From positions 248,001-312,000 of the forward strand of contig JBAIAA010000078.1 of the NCBI GenBank assembly GCA_037893245.1: a stretch of 64,000 bases of DNA, read 5' to 3'. Position numbers and translations under genes: made by a program. Within the stretch, counting starts at the first letter, position 1, and the number at the start of each line of letters is the position of its first letter. The notes beneath the pieces were generated by a model. The model was given only the letters and a program-made list of their open reading frames with translations. It had not been told where the DNA came from and made no database searches. Source of the stretch: Crossaster papposus (taxonomy: Eukaryota; Echinodermata; Asteroidea; Velatida; Solasteridae). Below, one piece after another: positions 56,401 to 63,578 of the stretch.

Positions 56401-57595
56401 AGAAGAAACCCGTAGACAGAGGCTGTGTCAGCCAGGAACACCGGGGCAAACCCCTTCTCTTAGCGATAAGTGTTCTGGGTTCTTTTACGTGCATTATACA
56501 ATTTTATAATGTTATAATGGGAAAGATATATACACACATTATAAATTATACAACACATACACGGGACCTACAACTTTACGTCCCATCCAAAGGACGAAGC
56601 AATGGTGGTTTAATTGCCTTGCTTAAGGACACACGTGTCGACACCGGGACTCGAACTCACGCTGACGCTCTGTGGAACAGAAAACCCAGCTCTTAACCGC
56701 TCGGCCACGACACTCCACGAAATAAGACACAATTGGATCCTGTTGGATATATTTTTAGCAGGCAAGTCGTTTGATATGTTCAGGGTACCTAACAACTTGG
56801 CGAGATGGACTGTGCTGAATTGAGCAGTAAAGATTAACATAATTTAATTTGAAACAGGTTTTATAGCTTTCCAGTTGTCCCCAATTTAACAGGCAGTTTT
56901 GCTCTTCTTTGACAAGATTTATTCAAGTGTGTGTCAAATCTAATATCAATTACTACACATTATAAATATTCATGAACAAATTGAGGCGTGTCATTGGCCA
57001 ATTCCGCCGCGCTTCCAGGAAGTAAAATCGATACGCTGCCATGTGACTTTATCCCGGTGAGTATCCAGCTCGCTGCCGTGCGGTATTCATTTCTGGTAGC
57101 ACCAACAATTCCCTCTGGAACCCGCCTCGTAGACATGTAGTCTGTGGCATGTAATCTTTACGAAACAAGTCTCAGAAACGTTACTAGATTTCCGTCGTTG
57201 ACTGACGAAGAACTTGAATATCTTGTGCGGAATAAAGATGCAAAATCTACGAAGGTCGTTATCAACAAGGCAGTGAATATTTATGAGGTGTAATAAAACA
57301 AAAACAGCACGGTTTATTTCTGGAAAATAGTGGGGATTACTGGTCCCTCGCTGTAGGTAAGCTCAACTACCTCCCTCCGCTTCCCGTCAGGAGGTAGGCG
57401 AGCTGACCTACACCTCGGGACCAGTAATTCCCACTACTACCCCTCAAACCATGCTGTATTAGTATACTACCAATAAAATAGCTGCCGTCATACCATTTGC
57501 TATCTGTTCTTCGGTGGCCGTCGTAAACTTGGCCAACAGATCGTGCCATTTCCGGCACAGTTTAAATGGGATGTGATGGCTTTTGAGTTGTAGTT
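36072..57595 (-). CDS. FRMD8: FERM domain-containing protein 8 (FRMD8/iTAP)-like gene, 5' end not in view
   Basis: Minus-strand exons in coding order: 57595-57494, 56108-56050, 55000-54834, [missing], 49843-49723, 47556-47430, 46128-45973, 44653-44550, 38803-38778, 38395-38309, 36154-36072 (TGA). Joins are GT-AG and phases agree everywhere except across the missing part. Pieces include LQLKSHHIPFKLCRKW, DEPMIYYQRNAFYP, LRLLYEEAKCNVLEGKYPCE (FERM F2), FLNFCWKLPFYG then CVFFSGQIEK (start of F3), LGLTYNELSWEY and LWLEFDS, and a basic tail SRKTKGARRPFSLTNFF. The order and wording match my memory of FRMD8, which binds iRhom cytoplasmic tails and stabilises the iRhom-ADAM17 sheddase at the cell surface. 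About 336 codons are placed; the human protein is about 460. Exon 54834 leaves two bases and exon 49843 needs one, so at least one exon between them was not found. The F1 start is probably beyond 57600 or outside the window. Confidence 0.85.
36230..36370. mobile_element. Short MITE (CACTGTGAGG ends) just upstream of the FRMD8 last exon
   Basis: CTCACTGTGAGGTCGAAAGACG, then AAAACCTTTTGTT, at the left; AAAAGGTATTCACGTCTTGG and CTCACAGTG at the right. Same family as 27601-27750. It lies in the last intron of the FRMD8-like gene. Confidence 0.6.
36410..36758 (-). mobile_element. tRNA-derived SINE (family A), full-length
   Basis: On the minus strand: GGAGTGCCATGGTCTCGTGG (A-box region), then the B box GGTTCGAGTCCGGCC. 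The body contains GTGCCCTTGGGCAAGGCACT, GAGGGCAGAGATGG, AGCTGTATACTCC and TGATAAAGCCATATATAAGC. Copies also lie at 36775-37034 and 55262-55770. Confidence 0.7.
36775..37034 (+). mobile_element. SINE family A, head-truncated copy
   Basis: Contains GTGTGCCCTTGGGCACTCAT, TTGATTTAGCTGCCTTGCGCC and GAGCTGTATACTCCCCAGGG. Its uninterrupted TTGATTTAGCTGC is the empty-site counterpart of the MITE-1 insertion at 55363. It ends where MITE-1 copy 4 begins. Confidence 0.6.
37035..37199 (-). mobile_element. MITE-1 copy 4, diverged
   Basis: TTAACCAGTTCGCACATGG at the left and CCAACTGGTTAA at the right. The interior contains GATTTCCGGCCTCGCTCGCTG (inverted family body). Old or deleted copy. Confidence 0.65.
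37525..37690 (-). mobile_element. MITE-2 fragment
   Basis: Starts TTTAAAGGTAGGATG and continues with TTTGCAGATATCAAA and ATTCTAGTCATCCAGCAAAATG, as in 33413-33800. The other half is missing. Confidence 0.55.
37777..38009 (+). mobile_element. MITE-1 copy 5
   Basis: TTAACCAGTTCGCGCCGG to CGCTGCGAACTGGTTAA. The body has CCGGAAATGCGTGGGT and CCTCGGATCGAG. It contains a short tandem GATGACG repeat near the left end. Confidence 0.8.
38018..38276 (+). mobile_element. MITE-1 copy 6, old
   Basis: Left end eroded (AATTCGCATTGGAGGAC), right end CCCGGCGTGAACTGG with the terminal TTAA lost. The family words GCAAGGCCGGAAAT and AAAATAATCCCGGCG are present. It sits 9 bases from copy 5, just downstream of the exon at 38395-38309. 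Confidence 0.6.
38984..39176. repeat. 11-bp tandem repeat (GTGATGGACTT)n
   Basis: About 17 nearly perfect units of GTGATGGACTT; the minus-strand reading is AAGTCCATCAC. The core AAGTCC..CAC is shared with the elements at 19282-19515 and 52450-52851. No clear terminal inverted repeat, so it may be an orphan array or a half element. It lies in a FRMD8 intron, not coding. Confidence 0.85.
39506..39757. mobile_element. Diverged MITE of the TGCTTAGCA family
   Basis: Starts GGGCCTAATTTCATAGCGCT and ends AGCGCTATGAAATTGGGCT. The interior has many GCTTA/TAAGC words, like 4764-5010. It is flanked on both sides by a second repeated segment (words TCAACT...GGCTAACTTTCACA). Confidence 0.6.
41280..41416. 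repeat. Compound tandem repeat: (CAATGAACAGRTG)n then (AATC)n
   Basis: About six units of a 12-bp word (AGATGCAATGAAC) run directly into about 13 copies of AATC. Simple repeat in a FRMD8 intron. Confidence 0.85.
41721..43157 (+). mobile_element. 5'-truncated LINE (CR1/L2/Jockey-like) with RT and conserved tail
   Basis: It starts inside the RT (NDNIRPVSNTAFLSKVIEKA), followed by SAYKSNNSTETALL, LDLSAAFDTIDHSIL (first catalytic aspartate), GLPQGSVIGP, a frame change near 42190, YADNTQVYI, QLNDTKTEFF and VRNLGVEFNQNM. The tail motifs are FLKQLHWLPVHSRIV and GFYAAGPKLWNNLP, ending LFLF-like at 43055. The 3' end carries GCGCTATATAAATGC and an (ATT)n tail. The YADD box reads YADN, so one catalytic aspartate is lost. 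It sits in the intron between FRMD8 exons 44550 and 38803, in the opposite orientation. It is a dead insertion. Confidence 0.85.
43529..43575. repeat. Microsatellite (GTACACT)n
   Basis: About six to seven perfect 7-bp units. Simple repeat. Confidence 0.85.
43985..44500. repeat. Tandem duplication of about 255 bp
   Basis: Two direct copies share GTATAACGGATG, CTGGAGCTAAAACTACT, GGATTTCTTGGT and CATTGGTATAGGTAGTTTTG. The second copy ends with GGGCCACCCTGTATAA. It ends 50 bases before FRMD8 exon 44653-44550 and does not code. Confidence 0.75.
45004..45358 (+). mobile_element. MITE-2 copy, left end lost
   Basis: Body words ATTATCAGGAATGGGTGGATTTGG and CATGGATGC, right end GGTGTATCCTACTTTTAA. 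A run of CTTTTAACTGA units shows local slippage. Lies between two FRMD8 exons. Confidence 0.65.
46235..46448 (+). mobile_element. MITE-1 copy 7, old
   Basis: The left end is unrecognisable. The body has CACGAGCAAGGCCGGAA and CGAATCGAGTTTCGTG, and the right end is CCGGCGTGAAATGGTTAA. It lies about 100 bases upstream (coding sense) of the FRMD8 exon at 46128. Confidence 0.55.
46646..46874 (+). mobile_element. MITE-1 copy 8, first half of a fused pair
   Basis: Starts TTAACCAGTTCGCGC and follows the family through GCTTCCCGGCACTATC to CCCGGCGCGAA, where the last bases and TTAA are missing. It then passes directly into copy 9 in the opposite orientation. Confidence 0.8.
46875..47083 (-). mobile_element. 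MITE-1 copy 9, second half of a fused pair
   Basis: Begins with AGCCGGGATTATTTTAAC (truncated right terminus read backwards) and ends GCATGAACTGGTTAA. The two copies differ by several substitutions and by a segment present only in one, so this is not a simple recent duplication. Confidence 0.75.
47646..47867. mobile_element. MITE with GCGTTCGCATTGGACTT ends
   Basis: Left GCTGCGTTCGCATTGGACTT, right AAGTCCAATGCGAACGCGG. Non-coding, upstream (coding sense) of FRMD8 exon 47556-47430. One possible end fragment recurs near 41670. Confidence 0.65.
48921..49093. repeat. Nested hairpin (arms about 75 bp)
   Basis: AACGCAAAACA, ATGGCGGA, CAAGTCTGCGCAGGCG and AGCTCGTCGCACCGAACA occur in the left arm and in reverse complement in the right arm, around a short loop with GAGCGCCCTC. 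This is a GC-rich foldback unit inside the 48543-49676 element. Confidence 0.75.
49449..49545. repeat. G-rich tandem repeat
   Basis: Three units of TTGACTCGGAGAGTTGGGGG with long G runs. The minus-strand proline/serine-rich open frame across it is a repeat artefact. Confidence 0.8.
50197..50450 (-). mobile_element. MITE-1 copy 10
   Basis: TTAACCAGTTCGCGCCGGG at the left, and the inverted body to GGCGCGAACTGGTAA at the right (one T lost). It has a direct duplication of GAAGCAGGTTCAGGCC. Within the FRMD8 intron that should also hold the missing exon. Confidence 0.8.
51535..51834 (-). mobile_element. tRNA-derived SINE (family B)
   Basis: On the minus strand: GGAGTGTCGTGGCCGAGCGG (A box), then GAGTTCGAATCTCGG (B box). 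The body has TTAAGCAAGGCACTGAAACC, TCGTCTTTCGG and GTAGGTCCCGTG, and then CACGTAAAAGAACCCAG. Same family as 56316-56717. The head resembles a class II tRNA such as Leu or Ser. Confidence 0.75.
51953..52310 (+). mobile_element. MITE-2 subfamily copy without MITE-1 insertion
   Basis: TTAAAGGTACCGGTAGTATAC at the left and CTACTACCTTTAG at the right. Closely related to the interrupted copy at 34273-34890 and gives its approximate pre-insertion state near 52230 (TGACTTACAGTCAAGTAAGG). Confidence 0.7.
52450..52851. mobile_element. Foldback-like element with a 12-bp array (AAGTCCAGTCAC)n
   Basis: The ends are CAGAGTTGTATTCGA (left) and, in reverse, CAGAGTTGTATTTGAGTCC (right). Between them about 19 nearly perfect AAGTCCAGTCAC units occupy 52494-52716. 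Flanks GTATCTGA (52442-52449) and GTGTCTGA (52852-52859) match at 7 of 8 positions, a probable 8-bp target duplication. The long open frames (repeating SPVT, KSSH or GLVT) come from the 12-bp period. Confidence 0.75.
55262..55770 (+). mobile_element. SINE family A copy split by MITE-1 copy 11
   Basis: The left part has GGTACCTGTGAGGGCAGAG; the right part has GCTGCTTTGCGCCGAAATGG, GAGCTGTATACTTCC and TGATAAAGCACTATACATGC with an (ATT)n tail. Compared with 36410-36758 and 36775-37034, the only large difference is the MITE at 55363-55604. Confidence 0.7.
55363..55604 (+). mobile_element. MITE-1 copy 11, inserted in a SINE
   Basis: Full-length TTAACCAGTTCGCGCCGG to CCGGCGCGAACTGGTTAA. It sits in SINE sequence at ...GTTGA-TTAA...TTAA-GCTGC, where uninterrupted SINE copies read GTTGATTTAGCTGC or similar. 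This supports TTAA target use. Confidence 0.85.
56316..56717 (-). mobile_element. tRNA-derived SINE (family B), full-length
   Basis: On the minus strand: GGAGTGTCGTGGCCGAGCGG, then GTGAGTTCGAGTCCCGG, the shared body, CTGTGTCAGCC..., and an (ATA)n tail at 56316-56345. Longer than the copy at 51535-51834. Confidence 0.75.
57144..57293 (+). pseudogene. Crypton/KIAA1958-like recombinase-protein fragment
   Basis: The frame contains RFPSLTDEELEYLVRNKDAK followed by STKVVINKAVNIYEV and a stop. The pattern LTDEEL..L...KDAKSTK..I..AV resembles the N-terminal region of Crypton-derived proteins with DUF3504-like recombinase domains. No catalytic part follows; instead a hairpin starts 36 bases later. 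The identification rests on one short motif. Confidence 0.4.
57329..57436. repeat. Imperfect hairpin of 108 bp
   Basis: TAGTGGGGATTACTGGTCCC at the left pairs with GGGACCAGTAATTCCCACTA at the right. The inner parts TGTAGGT..AGCT and CTACCTCC also pair. It ends 58 bases from the FRMD8 exon at 57494. Confidence 0.75.
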
Positions 57596-57629
57596 CTGCA
57601 AAAAAAGAAAAAAAAAAAGATGACGTTAA

Positions 57630-59237
57630 AGAGCACCTCTAACAATTTTGTAGTTTGGGTATTTGGTTCATTTTATGACAGAGTATATACCAATCTTTCC
57701 GTTAGTATATAATTTGACTCCATGGGGTTTACTTTAGTGTATCAAAAACAAAGTTCAATTCGGTTTTCCTAACACGATTCTGCTCTATTTTTGAGAAAAC
57801 GACAGCCATGTTTAATGTATGCAAATGAGATTAACATGACCCCGAAACGTCATCGTGTTATTCAGCTAGTATATGCGATCACAAGGCCATGCATGCCACC
57901 GCCACACCGTGCGCGTACCGCGTGCGATTGTGTTGCTTGCGGCCTTCTTTTCTCAATGTTTTTCTCGAAATTAGTTCGTATTTTGTTCGATTTTTTCGAA
58001 ATGCTGAAGTCCTGTGTGGTAGGTAAATGTTTGAGGAATTGTCTTAAACCCTGAAGAAAATTTTCTGAGGTTTCCAAAGAAGAATGTTTAGACACGAAAA
58101 GAGTGGGTCCGATTTGTAAGCCGTGCACGTACATGTACACAAGGTCGGATTTTTAGGTTGTCCAAGTGGTCGCTTCTCTGCAGTGGTTCATGTTTTTCCA
58201 ACACTTTTGCAATGACTTGTATTCACCGAGATAACTATTAAAGTGGCATCATGATACAATGTATATTCATCTAAATTATGTATTACCAGTTTGTGTGTAA
58301 AAACCGATACCGGTTGCCTTTCTGTTCAGCGAGATTTTCCCCACCACGCGCCCCGTCGTCAACGGGGGCCTCGGGTTCGAAGCGGTTGCGCACCGCGAAC
58401 GATCGGTGCCAGGCTTACTACTAGTTTAGTGATACATCGTCGCGATCGGACTATTATGGACCTGGAGGGAAAAAAACTCCAGGTCTCCTTGCCGAGTCCA
58501 GTGCATTGCCTTGGGAATCTTCGTCATTGAATTCTTCCGAATACTCGCTCAAATCTTCCAAGGAATTGTATGATTCTGCCATAAGTATATTCCGACGCTA
58601 ACGTCAATAATGTGTTGTAACCAGGCGGACGATCGTGCGTGGGGCCGGTAGCACTAGCAGCATGCAACACGCATGCGATTCGTTTTGTGGTTTGCACGTG
58701 GTGGGTACACGATGCGCTGGTGACATGGGCAAATACGCACGTTGACTCCGCTTAGATTTGTACTTGTATAAAGTTGTAGAGTATAACAAAGCTCGTGTTC
58801 GACTTTCATTCAAAGTGAAAGGAAGGCTTTTGTACCTACAAATCCTCGATGAGAATTATAAATTCGTGAGTACCAAGACAAAGTGGTTTTCTTACTGTTC
58901 CCTGGCTTGTATTCTTGAGTGAATTGGCCTCCCCGTGCACGTCAAAGAATGGAAAGTTGTGTGCAGCTAGGGCCGGGCAACGTACAACATGCGTGTGTTG
59001 TGCGTGCATTTGGGTTTCTCCTCAATTTATTTGTTTTCCCCTCAATGACGCGGGTAAACAAAAGCGTGACCTTTACGTTTTTAAGAATTCGCGTCTTGGC
59101 ATGAACCAAAAAAACGTTCTTTTAGACTATTTTTAGGCGGGCTATAAATCCCATTGATATTGCGTTCGGTTGGGATACTTCCATATTTATTTCAAAATGT
59201 AAAATCAGAGAAAACTCGTTTTACTTAGAGGTGCTCT
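57630..59237. mobile_element. TTAA-flanked DNA element of 1.6 kb
   Basis: Ends AGAGCACCTCTAA (57630-57642) and TTAGAGGTGCTCT (59225-59237), each adjoined outside by TTAA (57626-57629 and 59238-59241). TTAA targets are the hallmark of piggyBac-like transposases. No transposase is encoded; a small acidic reading frame lies at 58454-58582. Probably a deletion derivative. Confidence 0.7.
58454..58582 (-). CDS. Small acidic reading frame inside the TTAA element
   Basis: 42 residues starting MAESYNSLEDLSEYSEEFND, ending with a FFPPG segment before the stop. Acidic, Ser/Glu-rich N-termini of this kind are common at the start of transposase-associated proteins in marine invertebrates. It could be a first exon, with CCAG-GTCCAT as a weak donor site. 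I do not recognise the family and no continuation was found. Confidence 0.3.
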   Translation of the reverse strand: MAESYNSLEDLSEYSEEFNDEDSQGNALDSARRPGVFFPPGP

Positions 59238-59953
59238 TTAAGTTTGGCAAGGTTCCCATTGACAGCCTAACTGAGGAAAAATGTCTAAGACTGACCTAAT
59301 TAAAGGTATGTGTATGTATCACATCAATTTACCCACAAACAAGTTTATATTTTATAGTCCTTGCATGTACATGTACAGGTAGTTCACGCTGTACCGGCAG
59401 CTTGCATCCTGCTTAACATAGCGCAGTACGCAGGACGCGCGCGCCGATGTCCATATTAGTGATTACATATGGGACTGATCACCACAAGCAAGCTATCCGA
59501 GGAACATACCAGTTTCCACAAAATAGGTATAAAGTATAATTGTTTCACAAACTTTGTTAGAAACTGTAATTGTTTACTTGATTTGACGGGTTTTACTGAA
59601 TGATGGAAATGTGTTTTGCTGGTAAACCCACCTACATGTAAATCCGGCGCATGGGCTTGGACATGTTCCTAACCTTTGGCTTATCACTCGTCCAGGTCCA
59701 TAAGCCAGTTTTAAACATGTTTAAAACCAGTCAACCAAACATTTATTCACTTATTGTGTTTAAGTACATTTTTTCTACCGGTAATGGCCGTCAAAATTTA
59801 CTTTAAGCAAACGGAACATACCGGTATTTTATGTACAAAAGTACATTGTACTGTGTTCAGGGGCAGGATGAACCAGTTGCTCCACACCATCATGGCCATG
59901 GTTATGCCACAAATTTGTGGCATGACGTGGGCAACTACATATAGTCAAGGAAC

Positions 59954-60339
59954 TTAAAGGTAGTATACACCATTGGTCATTGCTTGAATTATCATGAATG
60001 AGTAGATTTGGGGGGTTGTATTTATAGTAAATATCGTTTAACTGAGCTGTCCGAAGTTTTAGAATCATGGATGCCGAGAAAAGCACGAAAAACAGCGGTT
60101 TTTTTCAACCGGCATCGAGCAGTTATTCTTATGTTATCTTTGTTTTTTCGCGCTCGCCGTCCGGCGATCGCGAATTTTTCATTATAAAATTCTATTTTTC
60201 GGAAGAATTACAGGATATCTAGCGCAATCATTTTGCTGGAGGCCCAGAATCAACATTTACTTTCAGATGAGTAAGATATTTCTTAATAATTCGGTAGTAA
60301 ATATTTTCGATATCTGCAACAGGTGTATACTACCTTTAA
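59954..60339 (+). mobile_element. MITE-2 copy, full-length
   Basis: TTAAAGGTAGTATACACCA to GGTGTATACTACCTTTAA with TTAA at both ends. Central hairpin CGCTCGCCGTCCGGCGATCG. It is the cleanest copy of the family and can serve as its reference. Confidence 0.8.
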
Positions 60340-61499
60340 TGCAAGTGATCAGTTACGGTATATGTACCAGTATGTACCGGTATGTCGTTTGTGGTCTAGA
60401 CATTTCCTTTCTAAACTACCGGTACTGTACTGTAAATACTGTACCCTGGTATACATGTATTGTACCAATTTGTGCCACAATAACAAAGTATTCAATTTAC
60501 ATCAGGAAATAAAAGAAAACAAAGTGTTACCATGCATCATGTATTTTAGTCAAGAACGTAATTATAGGGCTTTATAGGGGCTGTAAATTTGGTTCAGATT
60601 GTTCCAAAAACATTAAATGATTAATACCTGCTGCGTTAATCTATTTATTCACATATTTGGGTATATTTTTATTTTTGTATTTATATTTTTTTGGCGATTC
60701 TACGGTACATGTACTTACACATCATTGTTAAATAACATTTTCTAAAGCAGTGACCTAATACATCAACAAGAATCAACAAGATTGTAAAATTTTGGACAGG
60801 TCAGTTAAACCTAACTCCCTACTCTCCATGTATTTTTCTTACCCTTAATCCTGGAAAATCTTGCAATTTCTGTATAAAGAAGCCAAACATGGAACAAACA
60901 GCTGCTAAAGATGTGTCTTATTACAACAAGGGTCTGCACACATGACCCTTGATATGCAAACATTTCCTACCGTATTCTTGACACATACCGTAAACTAAAA
61001 TACCGTAGTTTACGGAGAAAGTGCATAGCACATGAGCAGTGTACAAAGTAAAAAATAACCTCATTCCTTCAAAATCCTAATTTGAATCAAAATACCCAAG
61101 TAACCTCAATCCTGCAAAATCATCCAGCATTAGTTTAGGCCTTATGACCTGGATCCTGCATTATCCACCAGTGGCAAAACCCCAAACGCGCGACCTCAAT
61201 CCTGTAAAATCCTCTGATACATCAACTTCCAAGTCAATCTACGGTACCGTACATACACTGTACATACATGTATGAAACAAGATATGAGACGGAGGGAACC
61301 CCACCCCACCACCTTCCCCACCCCACCACCTTCCCCACCCCCCCCCCCCCCCCCCCCCCCCCCCCACTACTTTAATTTGTAGTGGTCATCGTGCTTGCAG
61401 AATGTTGTGGTTTCTTACAAATTCTCTTCGGGTTTTTCAAGGGGTTGTACAATACACATACATGTACATGTACATGTAGTCTAGAGAGTGTACGGGCAT

Positions 61500-61977
61500 A
61501 GGGCTTAGGGGGGGGGGGGGGGGGGGGGGGGCCATGGGGCTTGGGGAGGGGGGGGGGGCATGGGGCTTAGGTGGGGCATGGGGCTTAGGTGGGGCATGGG
61601 GCTTAGGTGGGGCATGGGGCTTAGGGGGGGCATGGGGCTTAGGGGGGGGCATGGGGCTTGGGGGGCATGGGGCTTGGGGGGGAGGGCATGGGGCTTGGGG
61701 GGGGGGGGGGGGGCATGGGGCTTGGGGGGGGGGGCATGGGGCTTGGGGGGGGGGGCATGGGGCTTGGGGGGGGGGGGGCATGGGGCTTGGGGGGGGGGCA
61801 TGGGGCTTGAAGGGGGGGGGGCATGGGGCTTGGGGGGGGGGGGGGGGCATGGGGCTTAGGGGGGGCATGGGGCTTAGGGGGGGCATGGGGCTTAGGGGGG
61901 GGGGGGGGGCATGGGGCTTAGGGGGGGGGGGGGGGGGCATGGGGCTTAGGGGGGGGGGCATGGGGCTTAGGGGGCCC
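61500..61977 (+). repeat. Very G-rich tandem array (GGGGCATGGGGCTTAGG-type)
   Basis: More than 20 units built on GGGGCATGGGGCTT, followed by TAGG, TGG or a G run of variable length up to about 22. The plus strand is strongly G-quadruplex-prone. The open frames (GLGGAW and PHAPPPSPMP types) are translation of the repeat. Lengths of G runs may be unreliable in the assembly. Confidence 0.85.
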
Positions 61978-62800
61978 CCGGTGAAGTCCTTCGGTGTCTT
62001 ATCTTCAACAATGTTATGTTGGGGCAGTCCCTATTAGTGTACAATGTTATGCGGTGTATACACGTGTACGTGGCGATACACAATTGTTGGCCGGTCCAAA
62101 CTATTGTTGGTCGGTCCAAACAATACATACATGTACACGTGTACACGTAGTTTGGGAATTCCCAACTAACCATAATTGGGATCAATCCTAACTAATAGTT
62201 GGGGCATGTACTGGTACATGTACATTGTATCACGCATGTAAGTCAACACTCAGAGTAGCTAATTGCTACCGGTACATGTACATGTGCATGGTCATTTGCA
62301 AAATTTATTAGGAGTATGAATGATTTATTTAGCCAATTACATGTAACTACAGTGCAATGTGCATGCCTAGGAGTGTCCTGAATGTACGGTACATGTACCG
62401 TACATGTACGCTCGCATTAATTCCCTGTCTGATTAGTATTTTGTCTTCTTATTTTTACAATATTACATGTACAGTCTACATTTATTTTATTTAATAAAAG
62501 CAAACAGTCCTTTTAAATGAAATTCGTAAATTTTGATTCATTCAGTCTCTAAAAATTAGCCGTTTCCCCCAGTGAACACGTATGAACAAAAAAAAATGTA
62601 TTTAAAGAAAACTACAAAACACAGCTTGTCTTCATTATAATTATGTGATACGGATTATGTACATGTACTGTATGTTTACCCTACTGTAGGTTGTGGGTAC
62701 AGGTACTTTTGAGGAGCTATTGAATTTGTTACCAGAAATAATTAAAACAAACTAAAATAAATACAACCATTTGCTTGCATAAGCTTCTCGTACATATACA

Positions 62801-63250
62801 TGTAGTCTCTTTAAAAACAAAAAACAATACCATTTGAACTCTATAAAAGCTAGTTTTGGTTTTGATATTATTGCTTTGCTAGATTTGATGTAGAGTCTCT
62901 TTAAAAACAAAAAACTATTCCCTTTGAACTCTATAAAAGCTAGTTTTGGTTTTGATATTATTGCTTTGGTAGATTTGATGTAGAGTCTCTTTAAAAACAA
63001 AAAAATATTCCCTTTGAACTCTATAAAAGCTAGTTTTGGTTTTGATATTATTGCTTTGGTAGATTTGATGTAGAGTCTTTTTAAAAACAAAAATATATTC
63101 CCTTTGAACTCTATAAAAGCTAGTTTTGGTTTTGATATTATTGCTTTGCTAGATTTGATGTAGAGTCTCTTTAAAAACAAAAACTATTCCCTTTGAACTC
63201 TATAAAAGCTAGTTTTGGTTTTGATATTATTGCTTTGCTTGATTCGATTT
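62801..63250. repeat. 93-bp minisatellite, five units
   Basis: Each unit contains AGTCTCTTTAAAAACAAAAA, CCTTTGAACTCTATAAAAGC and TAGTTTTGGTTTTGATATTA. Units are over 90 percent alike. Because most are a multiple of three long, the minus strand stays open for 142 codons with a 31-residue period; I see no domain and regard this as non-coding. Confidence 0.8.
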
Positions 63251-63281
63251 AGAGACGAGGGCCAACTTGATCGACACACTG

Positions 63282-63312
63282 GCGCCAGCGTCTAATCATT
63301 AGACGCTGGCGC
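63282..63312. repeat. Near-perfect palindrome
   Basis: GCGCCAGCGTCTAAT and ATTAGACGCTGGCGC face each other around a single C: 15-bp arms without mismatch. Confidence 0.85.
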
Positions 63313-63333
63313 ACGGTCTAATCAGGCCACAAC

Positions 63334-63578
63334 TGGGCCCAATTTCATAGAGCTGCTAAGCAAAAAAAATTGCTTAGCACAAAAAGTCTTGCTCATTAAA
63401 AACAGGTTACTAGCCAAAATTATACATGTTTTTCATGCTAAGCAAGAAAACAGCTGATTATCAATCCAGAACAATAAAGATCAGGTAAAAATTTGGTCTG
63501 TAACCTTGTTTTTGCCAAGGACAAATTGTCATGCTAAGCAAATTGTTGTGCTTAGCAGCTCTATGAAATTGGCCCCTG
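63334..63578. mobile_element. MITE of the TGCTTAGCA family
   Basis: Ends TGGGCCCAATTTCATAGAGC and GCTCTATGAAATTGGCCCC in opposite orientation. The body has CTTGCTCATTAAAAACAGG and GGTCTGTAACCTTGTTTTTG, found inverted in 4764-5010. Non-coding. Confidence 0.75.

Noticed and set aside
61437-62037. Proline- or glycine-rich open frames resembling formin-like or glycine-rich proteins
   Set aside because: Direct translation of the G-rich tandem array; unit lengths vary without regard to frame.
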